From positions 27,193,282 to 27,257,281 of the forward strand of contig OX465600.1 of assembly GCA_950022295.1 (NCBI GenBank): a DNA stretch of 64,000 nt, given 5' to 3'. Numbering within the stretch: the stretch's first letter is position 1; each line of letters starts with the position of its first letter. Position numbers and translations under genes: made by a program. Shown one piece after another: positions 37,690-47,340 of the stretch. Under the pieces are notes generated by a model. That model searched no databases. It saw nothing but the letters and a program-made list of their open reading frames with translations, and had not been told where the DNA came from. Origin of the DNA: Bromus sterilis (Eukaryota; Streptophyta; Magnoliopsida; Poales; Poaceae).

Positions 37690-37890
37690 AGGGCATGTGA
37701 GACGAGGCGCCTCAGGATTCATGCGTACGTGGTGGTTATAGAGCTTAAATGAGGCGCACATCAGCCCTAGTTGCTAGTCCACGTGCTCCTACGAGAACAA
37801 GTAGGGCATGTGAGACGAGGCACCTCATGATTCGTGTGTACGTGGTGGTTATAGAGCTTAGATGAGGCGCACATCAGCCCTAGTTGCATC
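37690..37890. repeat. Direct duplication of about 113 bp at the foldback centre
   Basis: AGGGCATGTGAGACGAGGC followed by the CGTGGTGGTTATAGAGCTTA block occurs at 37690 and again at 37803 with a few differences. It marks where the minisatellite changes strand. Confidence 0.75.
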
Positions 37891-37899
37891 ATGTCATAA

Positions 37900-39190
37900 T
37901 GCAGTTGCTTACTTTTTTTTATGATAGTTGCTTGGCTGTTAGGACAGTTGATTGGTTTTTCTAGGGCAATTTCACATTGTGTTTTTAATAAACCGGCTGC
38001 TTGAATTTGCTAGGACAGTTACTTAGTTTTACTTGGTTTGTATCCTCGTGAATCATAATTCATGCATGCGTGGTGGTTGCATAGCTTGGATGAGGCGTGC
38101 ATCGACCCTAATCGCATCTTCTTATAATGCATTTGTGTGCTTTTATTAGGACAATTGCTTGCTTTTCTTAGGACAATTGATTATTTTATCTAAGATAATT
38201 TTGCATTGTGTTATTTATTAATTATTAAATTAATTTTTTAGGAAAGTTGCTTACTTTTTATAGGACAGTTGCTTAGTTTTGCTGGTATAGTTTTACAATT
38301 TTTTTGTAATATAGTTGCTTCGATTTACTAGGAAAGTTGCTTCATTTTTTGCTAAGGAAAATTCCATTGGATCCTTTCAGAACAATTATGTGAATTTTCC
38401 TAGGGGTTAGGTGTAGCTGATATTGTAATAAGTATGCACTTACGACCCTGTCGATAGGGATGTGATAGTGCGTCGTTTCCGTCGTGTGAGACTAGGGCGC
38501 GGAAGGCCGCACACGCCCTCGCAGCAGACCTCGACAAGGCGAATCACACGCCACGATGATGATACACGTGACTGGCAACCCATGTTTCACATGCCCTAGT
38601 CTACCTCGCAAGGGACCATACCTTCACTCCCGAAGCCTTAGTCCTCTACTGGCCATGGACACGACGGTAGAGCGATGTACGAGCGCCAACAAAGATTTAG
38701 ATTATATTTCACGTTACATGTAATTGTATGGATTTATGTTTTCATAATTGAGGTATACAGGTTGTGAGAATGAAAATTTAAGGTCTGATCGGTCGCGTCC
38801 GTGGGCGTTTGAGGTGCCGGATTTGGTGTTGAGACTCATCGCTTCCTCTTTCCTCCCGTTCATCAATCTTCATGACGTCGTTGTCCGGCCAGGGTGCGTT
38901 GTTTCTCACTTCCTTATCAATTTTGTAGTCATGTTTTCATGAATTGATATGTATCATCATGATTCTTGTGTACATGATGGTTATAGAGTAGACGAGGCGA
39001 GCATTCACCCCTAGTTGCACCGTTTCATAATGTATTTGCTTGCTTTTCTTATGACAATCGTTTGATTTTGTTAGGACATTTGATTGATTTTTGTAGGGTG
39101 ATTTTTATTGTGTATATTTATAAATCAGTCGCTTCAATTTGGCAGGACAGTTGCTTGATTTTATAGGATAGTTGCTTAATTTTGCTAAGT
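37900..39190 (-). repeat. Minisatellite arm, inverted orientation
   Basis: The same motif as the left arm, now as its complement (TAGGACAGTTGCTTAGTTTT and variants) at 37900-38400 and 39000-39190. It is interrupted by a 600-base non-repeat segment (38410-38990) with no convincing gene. Confidence 0.8.
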
Positions 39191-39625
39191 TCATCGAAAC
39201 CTATCCATATGGGATCTAGTTTTAAAGAACTTATCATGAGAAACCCAACAATAAAAACGGATCTGAATTCCGATAAACGAATCAAAAGTTATTGCTTTTC
39301 AAAAAAATTGCAAACCTAAAAAGACCACGTAAATGCAGAATATTTCTCTTTCTAGAAAGTTATACTGAGCTGACGCAAAACTTTCTTAATTAGAAAGGTC
39401 TGCGCAAACAGACGCTCATTTAGCGATCTGAAGTGGTTGTCCTATAGCGGGTGCGCTCGCTCCTACAAACCAGCACAGCTGCGCTAATAAGAAAACAGGA
39501 AGAAACAATGCATTGGAGGAGCCCTAACAGCTAGTCTAGTATATGAGTGAGCTTTTACAATGCCTATAAGTGACATGGCACTTGGATAGAGTCAGCAGCC
39601 GGCTTTCTTATTAACCATGCTCTTA

Positions 39626-39908
39626 GAGCATCGTCAATATATTGTATGTAAGTGTTGTTGGTAAAATGTCCATGTCATCAACCAACAAGCTATCATACAA
39701 GTACTCCAATGTGTTGTATGTAAGTCATTCAAGAAATGTGAGAAAATAAATATGGTTGCTCTCTATTCTACCTTGGAGCTTGTGTAAAATTTGTTGGTTA
39801 ATCTACATACAACTATGCTCTCTCATCTCATTTATTATATGCCACATCATTATTATATTTTAGGTGACAAATTTACCAATACCTATCATACAACCATTGA
39901 AGATGCCT
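39626..39908. mobile_element. Tourist-like MITE 3
   Basis: 283 bp with ends GAGCATCGTCAA and the complement of AGGCATCTTCAA, flanked by TTA (39623-39625 and 39909-39911). The terminal motifs differ from MITEs 1 and 2, so this is another family. Confidence 0.78.
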
Positions 39909-41188
39909 TTAGCGGTTGCTTGAGCAAAGCCACGGCAACAGGGCAGCGGCGGCCAAAGCCAGCCGGGCTGTGCACACCACGCAGGACACACACGTACACT
40001 CTGCACACACACTTCATGCACGCGCACACACACTGGACACGGCCGTGGCCAGCGCCAGCAGCGCCGTGTCAGGGGGTGCGCGCGAGCTGCGGGTGACAGC
40101 AGAGGCACGTGGGTGCGGCTAAGGAACGGCCAGCGCGCGGCCATGGCGAGGCAGCAGAGCACACAGCCGACGAGCACGGCCACGGCAAGACGAGGACGGC
40201 TAACGACAACCAAATCGAAGCGGAGGAAGGAGGGATCCGGGGGATAAGCTCACCGCGGAGCCGTAGGCGTGCGCGGGGAGGTCGGGGACGGACCGAAGCG
40301 GTGACAATCGACGTCGGACGCCGGCGATGTACGCGGCGAAGACGGCGACGGTGGCGAGCGTACGGGCTGTCCCGTCTCAAATCTTTGCTCGGGATGGACG
40401 AAGTCGTCGACGAGGGAGCTCCTGGACGTCTTCCAGGTCGCCGGGGAGCTCGTTGGCCGTGATAATGGCGACGACGCGCACGGTCACATCACCATCTTTC
40501 GAGCTCAATTTCGAGCACAGTAGGAGGAGGCGCGATGGGGAACGGGAGGAAAACGGAAGAGGGCAGGCTTAGGTTCGCATTGGCACACTTACAGGATGAG
40601 GGGTCGATGTGGAGGCCATCCATACCCATGGCCGCTGGGATGGTCGACAGGCACAGCCACGGCCTCCTCCGCACAGCCACGGCCTTTAGATGGGTTGGCC
40701 CGTCTAATGTAGCGAGCAGGCCAAGTGCACAATGTCAGGCTTTTTCTATTTTCCTTCTTTGTTTTTATTTCATCTACTGTTTTCTAATTAGTCTATATAG
40801 CAAACGATTTTAGCTGCTGATGGAACCTTGCACATAATTCCAGTACAACATTGCAGGGGTGCACACAAAAAGCTTTAGGTCATTTGGAAATGTTTAAACA
40901 TCTATTTATTTTGAAAAGGCCATTTTATTTGTTGTTGGACCACTTATTAATTTCCTAGGAATTTATTTGTGAGTCAAATGAAGTTGGCTCCAACTTAACA
41001 ATTACCTAGTGAATATTTGCAAAATTATGAACACTTTTGTTTAATTATTTGAAGAAGTAATAATTTGACTTGGATTAGAATTTTGAATTGAAGTTGAATT
41101 ATTTCCTAGTGTAATTTAATGAAGATGATCACGATGACAAGGCAGTCTAACTAGCTTATTGACAGGATTAGAATCTAGGGATGTAACA

Positions 41189-42095
41189 CAGGGGTGTAGA
41201 CGCGTGGCGCGAATGTGCGGGAACGCGCGGCGGAGACGACCATTACTGCGCCGCGTTGTCGATTGGACTGCTCGGCCAGTCCCGGCGGAAGGCTGACCAG
41301 CGACAACATTTATTCGCGTGGGAGCCGTGGGAATGAGAGCTATGAAGCGGCAGTCACTGACTCAGCAGGCCCGCTCGGCGGGAATCTGCCCGCGGTTTGT
41401 TTTCACGCCATTTTCTTTTGCCCATCGCCCCCGGGCGCGCTGGGTTTGGCCTGGGTTCGCCGGCGCCAATTTCGGCCCAATCCGACGACATTTGGGCTGT
41501 TGAGGCCGCGACTGAACGAAAAAATTAGCGCTGGCAGAAAAAAAACCCTGTTGGGGAGGGGGAGACTGTTGCGAACGCGGCTACAGATGATCTTATTCGT
41601 TGCGAGAACCGGCATTCCCATGATATAGGCGTTCAAAAATCAAATTGCCTATTTAAGTAATATACCATCCCTTGTTCCCTGAACAATTTTTTTGGATGAG
41701 AAATCTTCTCTATCGCATAAAGCCATAAAGTACCGAGTGAGGCCAATGTGTGATAGTGTCACAAAACTTCTATTGAAAGCGAATGAACAGTAAATGATCG
41801 AGGATAGCTTGGCTGATTATTTCATACTTTGGCTATCTTTCAGACCGATAACGAGGATCAAAATATAATACAGAAGAAAATAGTACAATTGGTCAAAATA
41901 AATGATTAAGATGACCTCCATATCATTTTGCAGTTTCTCTCGACAAATTTAATCTTCAGTTATGCACGCAGTAATATGTACAGTAGCACGTTCTCAGGAT
42001 ATTTGCAATCAGCTTCTCTTATTCTAAGGCGCATAACGATACAATAGTAAAGACATACAGTGAAGGTGCAGATCTTGTTAACATAGCTTACTGTT
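41189..42095. other. Host DNA between the solo LTR and the P450 gene
   Basis: GC-rich to 41600, then AT-rich. If the solo LTR is removed, the GC-rich part joins the TATA region at 26336 and would be the upstream promoter of the orphan exon. The last few hundred bases are the likely P450 3' UTR and downstream flank. No ORF is convincing. Confidence 0.45.
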
Positions 42096-42506
42096 TCACT
42101 TTGAAAACATAGCTTTGAACTGCACGCGTCGAACAGCCCTGAGTTGCAGGTCATGCCTTCTGGTTACTGCTAACCCAAAATTTTCAGACATGTCAAATGA
42201 AGCCAGGCTAGCCCCATCAGGAAGCTTCCAGTCAAAGTAGTACAGAAAATTTGTTAACACCATCTCCATAACTGGGGAGCTGAAGTGAAGCCCGGGGCAT
42301 TGACGTCGTCCAGCACCGAAGGGAATATATTCAAAGTTTGTTCCAATGTAATTCACGGTTCTGTCCTGAAACCTTTCTGGCTTAAAATCATCAGGGTTGT
42401 TCCAGTATCTTGGATCTCGAGAAATCGCAAAGAGATTAATGTAGACATTGGTTCCTCTAGTGATTTCATAACCCAGAATTGTACAATCCTCTCTGGCCGA
42501 TCGTGG

Positions 42507-43271
42507 CAGGGACGGAGCAAGGATTGAGTATAGGGGGGGCCAAGCCAGTAAAAAAATCGCCTAGTGACATCATAATAATGTGTTGCTTCGATGAAATGTA
42601 ATATAGCTATATGCATATTAATTTTAGTTAGATTCCATAATTATTATTAAGATTAATAACGTTTATCATACAAAAGGCTCCATTGCAAAATTTCAAAGAT
42701 ATTCGTAGTAATTTTGTCTCTGTTTCGAAAAAATAATTTTGTTGAAAGAAAACTTAGCATCGTAAATCTCACAATCAATAAAATAATTTAAATTGAAATA
42801 ACAATTTAACGCATAGTATAAGATGAGAATTGAGAGAAATTAATGTCAATACCCATTGTGCTAACCTTGGGTAGTTAGGTGGATAGCGATGAAGAATCTG
42901 TGGGTGCAGGTGCAGCCTACACGATCTGCTGGAGAGAAGGCTGCGGCGCATCATCGGCTGATCGCGTATGAGTACCAGCCTACCAGGGAAGGGCACAAGA
43001 GTAGCGGCGAGCGGACTGCCGACGGCTAGGGCATGGATGGAACGGCCGTGACTGGTTTTCTACGTACTAATCCCACGTCCACGCTAATTACGATAGAATA
43101 TAGCGCAGAGGCCGAGGGTTAGTGGGCTTTTTTTCCTTCTTTTTATTCAGCAGATTGATAAGGGGGGCCAAATACATCTGTACTTGCATGGATCAACGTA
43201 TTGTATCCTGGCTGCTTCATTATCGCTCGGTCGTTGGGGGCGGGGGGGCCCCCCCCCTGGCTCCGCCCCTG
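42507..43271. mobile_element. hAT-like non-autonomous element in P450 exon 2
   Basis: 765 bp with ends CAGGGACGGAGC and the complement of CAGGGGCGGAGCC, flanked by GATCGTGG (42499-42506) and GCTCGTGG (43272-43279), an 8-bp duplication with one mismatch. Both the TIR type and 8-bp duplication fit hAT elements. It has no transposase. Excising element and one duplication restores the P450 frame across the site. Confidence 0.88.
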
Positions 43272-43797
43272 GCTCGTGGGACTAGGGCCCCGGGTGGATG
43301 CAACCTAAGGGTTTCCTTGATAACCATCCGCATGTAGTGAAGCTCAGTAAGGTCACTCTTGGTGATAACAGCCCGGTCATCACCTAGCACCTCCCGGACT
43401 TCTTGTCGTGCTTTGGTCATACTTTCCGGAGTGTGCACAAGCTCTGACATAGCCCATGCTAAAACACTACCCGTGGTCTCTGTGCCACCTGCAAATATGT
43501 CCTGTAAACGGCAGTTTGTGTAAACTATGATTAAACATGTGTGTTTTTATATGCAATATTAGGAAAAACAGAAATTGTTCAAAGTCGAAATCTACATCTA
43601 AATATATGATTTATTCGAAAGCTACATCTGACTACATGAATGGCTCGTAGAGAAGAGTGACATCGTAACCTGTCTGATAGGAATATGGACAAGTGGGTCT
43701 TGCACATGCTAATTGTATGACACCTTTTCTCTTCTGCAATGGGCACTATATATTAATACATAATGATAATACAAAACACACATCACATATAACACGA

Positions 43798-43876
43798 CAT
43801 CAAAGATATCTCGGCAGACTTTTTTTTTTATCCTAAAAAAAAAGAAAATAGTCAGCCGAGATATATATCTTTGATG
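43798..43876. repeat. Foldback hairpin in the P450 intron
   Basis: CATCAAAGATATCTCGGC at 43798 pairs with GCCGAGATATATATCTTTGATG ending at 43876, separated by complementary T-run and A-run segments. The arms are about 35 bases. It could be a tiny MITE or a small-RNA precursor-like fold. Confidence 0.7.
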
Positions 43877-45289
43877 CACACGACCAAAAAGTTTTAAAAA
43901 ATGGAGAAAAGGAAAAAGATGGCAACAAACGACAAATTGTCATGCACAGCAATCATCATGATGCAATAACTATCTTCAGCTTAATTTTCTGCATTTGGCG
44001 AAACGTAGACCGTGAGATTGGTCTTCCGAAGCAACACATTACACATCCAAGAACAAAGCAGCACATGCATGCGCTACCATTGAGTGTGCGCATATACACA
44101 TGGTTCAAGCAAACTCCAAAAATACTTTCAACAGAAAACATCTAAACACTGCTATTAACAGGGCCAGGCCAACTAGTAAAATTCATAAACTCCGAAAATA
44201 GTTTCAACAGAAGGTTGAGATATGCTTTTCTCAACGAGAAGGCCATATGTTGGGAAGGAAGCCATGGTTCCACAAGAAGCTAGTGACCAACCAACAACCA
44301 TTGCTAGCGCTATTAGTATCAACAATTCATTCAATAGTAAAAGTTAAGAAGAAATACTCACAAACAAAACGGCGCTTATATTCTCGGTGTTTAGAGGGAA
44401 TTCCAACGAATCCTCTTGCTGCAGCCTGAGGAGCACGTCCAGCAGGTCCTCGTCGTCTGTGCGGGTGACACCATCGCCGGCAGCTCGAGCGGCCATGCAC
44501 TCCTCGATGACGTCGCAGATGATGCGCTGGATGCAGCCATAGGCTTTCTTGATTTGGCGATGTCCATTGCTCAGACACCATACCAATCGTGAGGATGGGA
44601 AAAGGTCCACAAGGCAGAAGCCGCCGAGCAGAGTAAGAACCTTGTCCATCTCGCGGAGGTACTCACCCTGTTGTGTGAACTTACCGCCGAAAACCGCCCT
44701 CGTGATGATGTTGTTGGTGAGCGCCATCAATTTTTTGCTGACATTGATCGTGGAACCAGTCGAGGCGGCGTTGGTGATGTAGTGGAGAAGGTTATCCACC
44801 TCCTCGGCCCTGATTCCCTCTATGCGCTTCACTTGCCTAGAGCTGAGAAGCTGCATGATGCAAATCTTACGCATCTGACGCAAGTAGTTGCCATTGGGGG
44901 TGAAGAAAATGTCCTTGCCGCCACAGCCCACAATGTCGAATGTCGCACTGTGTGGTCGGTCCGCAAACACGGGGTCGTTGGTCTTCATCACCAGCTCCGC
45001 AACCTCGGCACCGCGGCGTTGATTTCACCTAGCCTGAGCAGTGAGTAGCATCAATTAATGGCCCGTGGCGGCGAGACAGCTCCATCATCGTTCGGTGTGG
45101 GAGTCTGCTGACGACGTGGTGGAGACTGCCAATGATTGGCAGAGTCCATGGCCCAGGAGGCAGACGCTTCTTGTGCGGCTTAATGGACATTTTCAGAAAC
45201 CAAAGGGCCAGTAACGTGGCTAAGGACATGATGCACAAGCTTGACCAGACCTCCATGGAAAGCAGCTTGACAAGTGCAGTGATAACCAT

Positions 45290-46856
45290 TCCTGCAAAAC
45301 CAACAAAAAAATAATGGAGTTAGATACTTAGATCCGAGAGAACCCAATCTATATCCTGCAGGTAAGCTATAACCAGACTAGGAACCTGCAGCATCACACA
45401 AAATGATAATTAACAAATAAATCTGCTACTGATTACGGACAAATAACCACAAGATCGAACAGCTTTTTAGCTTCTCTATAAATCACCAAGTGCAGCCATT
45501 AGCTAATCTAGAAATTACTACGAATCATCCAGGAGCAACAGAAAAGCTGAAGGTAGCTGTTGGTCACAGGTTAAGTGAAATTACTTGGAACAGATCAATG
45601 TTTTAAATAGCGGGCTATGCAGGTGGCTCGGCGGGCAGCTATATGAGGCTATAGTAAAGCTATAGCGGGATATCCCCTCATTTAGCGTTTTTTCTTAAAT
45701 CGCAGATTTTTTTTTATGTAATCAGGTTTTTGCTGCATCTATGTGCACTGATATCGCATATAATTGTCATGCATACAAATTTCATATGAACTTTCATCAG
45801 CTATCAACTAGCAGTTAACGTTCTACATAGCTAGCAATTTGGTCATGTGTCCTCCGGGCGCCAGGAGGCCTAGGACAATCAAATCGAGAGAGGATGTGCT
45901 ACTGTTATCTACTAGCAACAATGGCCTGGCCACAATACATACATGGCGCACACATCAATTTATCATCCATACATAATTACATCTGGCCATTGCTTCAAGA
46001 AAGTGAACATAAAAGAGAAGTAGGGGGACAGAGGAGCCTGCCTGCCGATGGAGCTTGTTGTCTCATGGTGGCGTGGAGGGTGAGCTCGTTGCAGTAAGTA
46101 GGAGGCGAGGAGCTCAGTGCTTCAGATCGGAGAAGGACGACACCAGATCGGGAGAGGAGGATGCCCTGTCCAGGTTGTTGGAGGACGCCGCTGGGATAAA
46201 GGCCAGTAATGAGAAGGTGCCTCCCTGCACTGGGAGAAGGGGCCTCGCTTCGCTAGGAGAAGGGGAGGTCGGGAGGTGCATCGGCAGATTTGCTACGGAG
46301 TACTTACTATATGATGTTTTCGGATTTGCTAAAGCTCATCTAGGTTTTAACCAAAATCAAGAGCAGTTCTCGTGAGGGAATTGTTACCGTCGGTTTGGAG
46401 CTCGAGCAGACGAAGAAGGAGCAGTCCGTGCAAAAGAATTGTTACCGGCCGGGGAAGGCGGACCGGCGTGGTTGCCGTGGTCGCCCGCCGCCCTGGCTCG
46501 TAGTCTAGCACCCGCCGAGGAAACCAGATCGGCCGGCCCGGGTTAAACAACCCAATCAACAAGAGCAATTCAATTTTTCGCCCGATCCGCTCAAAGCTCA
46601 AAGGTGCTTGTATTAGTCAGAATGGAAGACAGTATCGGAACTATATATAGGAGTATGGCGCTGTTCTAGGGTTTTGAATTGGGGACTTGAGATAGAGCCG
46701 ACGCAGCAGCTAAGGAGAGGTCTTAGTTGTCCACGCAGTGGAATCGATCACTTCATTTGCCAAGGAGTAGTAGTTAACGGCTACTAGAAAAGTGTTTTGC
46801 TGGAAAAAGGAAAACACTTCCAACGTCAGACCAATCAACTATCTTCGATTCAATTG
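45290..46856 (-). promoter_or_regulatory. P450 upstream region
   Basis: No coding gene seen. A minus-strand TATA box candidate (CTATATATAG, 46641-46650) lies about 1.4 kb upstream of the P450 ATG. With the acceptor TTTTGCAG near 45290 this suggests a 5'-UTR exon and intron. At 45605-45690 there is a CGGGCTATAGTAAAGCTATAGCGGG-like stretch (ATAGCGGG-type motifs), possibly a remnant of another transposon. The GC-rich ORFs at 46055-46600 have no recognisable product. Confidence 0.35.
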
Positions 46857-46930
46857 AGAACCGACAGGTCCTATCGTCTCAAAAGTCTTCTTTTTTGCAG
46901 TCTACTGTACACAGACAGTCACGAAAGTAC
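46857..46930 (+). repeat. Left arm of an inverted repeat flanking the Helitron
   Basis: AGAACCGACAGGTCCTAT (46857-46874) is perfectly inverted at 60624-60641. A further block, CTACTGTACAC (46902-46912), is inverted at 60585-60595 with similar spacing. The arm stops a few bases before the proposed Helitron 5' end. Confidence 0.75.
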
Positions 46931-47157
46931 ATATCTTACTATTACAAACCGGCTAACCTCTAGCCCTTTAGGTGAGTTCTAAGCGTTGTCCTCCCTTTTT
47001 ATATGTTCTGCCACGTGTGCAGTTTTTTTTACCTTCCTGCGCTGCTTTTGCACTAGCGTACCTGTTTTATGGTAGTTTCCCCCTTCCCCAGGGTCCCACT
47101 GTATACACGTTACGGGGTCAATCAGCGGCGCCGCTTTTCCTTCTTCCCAATACTCAG

Positions 47158-47340
47158 TTCCTGCGTTCTTCCCATGACTCGGCCGCCGGATAGATTGGAT
47201 CGGGGCGCCGTTCCTGCTGCTTCTTCGCGCGGAGATTCATCAGGGATTGGTTCATGCGTTCTTCCCATGAATCATCTGCCGGGTAGATTGGATGGGGGCG
47301 CCCTACCTGCTGCTTCCCCGCGTGGAGATCCATCAAGGGG
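47158..47340 (+). repeat. Coding tandem repeat of about 93 bp in RepHel exon 1
   Basis: Two units, TGCGTTCTTCCCATGA followed by a GGGGCGCC-containing segment, encode the similar peptides VLPMTRPPDRLDRGAVPAAS and VLPMNHLPGRLDGGALPAAS. Confidence 0.8.

Larger units (their letters stand above)
33767..39499. mobile_element. Mutator-like non-autonomous element with long TIRs and foldback minisatellite body
   Basis: It is flanked by AAGAAACAA on both sides (33758-33766 and 39500-39508), a 9-bp duplication as made by Mutator-like elements. The ends are long inverted repeats of about 300 bp: the left block ending ACTAGATCCCATATGGATAGG (34026-34049) is found inverted at about 39199-39222. A third, direct copy of this block lies at 35027-35310, suggesting an earlier nested or duplicated end. 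The body is GCAACT-type minisatellite whose orientation flips near 37.7 kb. There is no transposase. Confidence 0.8.
33501..39524. mobile_element. Tourist-like MITE 2, split by the Mutator-like element
   Basis: Starts GGGCACTCCCAATG at 33501 after TAA. The last bases before the break match MITE 1. Its tail TGCATTGGAGGAGCCC resumes at 39509 and ends at 39524 before TAA (39525-39527). Net length is about 280 bp. The match of both halves to MITE 1 fixes the insertion point of the 5.7-kb element exactly. Confidence 0.85.
26357..41188 (-). mobile_element. Long solo LTR (about 4.7 kb net), split by five later insertions
   Basis: One end is TGTGACGCCCCCGA at 26357 and the other is GGGATGTAACA at 41188, so it has TG...CA ends. 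The flanks are GAGGG (26352-26356) and CAGGG (41189-41193), a 5-bp duplication with one mismatch. Removing the inner solo LTR, the MITEs and the Mutator-like element with their duplications leaves about 4.7 kb. That fits the giant LTRs of Triticeae LARD-type elements such as Sukkula. The GC-rich block at 39912-40700 resembles the transcribed part of such LTRs. Orientation minus is by analogy with the inner LTR. No coding capacity is seen, and no internal retrotransposon sequence remains. Confidence 0.68.
42096..45256 (-). pseudogene. CYP71-clan cytochrome P450, two exons, disrupted
   Basis: Exon 1 runs from ATG 45256 (MEVWSSLCIM, a membrane anchor then KKRLPPGPW) to 44362. A GT-AG intron of 860 bp follows (44361-43502), then exon 2 to TGA 42096. 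Landmarks: RLPPGPWTLPIIGSLHH (Pro hinge), I-helix AGGTETT, KETLRLHPP (ExxR), FKPERF, and heme-binding FGAGRRQCPG. The intron position, right after SAVLF and before DIFAGGTE, is typical of A-type plant P450s. Damage: indels after RRHGPL (about 45030) shift frame and create a stop, about a dozen bases around the VVVSS region are lost, and a hAT-like element sits in exon 2 between residues Pro-Arg and Ser-Ala-Arg-Glu. The rest reads cleanly, so loss is fairly recent. The subfamily is not assigned; the substrate is unknown. An acceptor-like TTTTGCAG just upstream of 45289 hints at a 5'-UTR intron. Confidence 0.88.

Noticed and set aside
33767..39499. Helitron or LTR origin for the 5.7-kb repeat-rich block
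   Set aside because: The 9-bp target duplication and long inverted terminal repeats point to a Mutator-like element. Helitrons make no duplication and LTR elements make 4-6 bp.
39860..40680. GC-rich ORFs of about 100-117 codons
   Set aside because: They lie in the GC-rich transcribed part of the outer solo LTR. Overlapping frames on both strands and no domain.
46055..46601. ORFs on both strands upstream of the P450
   Set aside because: No recognisable product; more likely promoter or 5' leader sequence of the P450 region.
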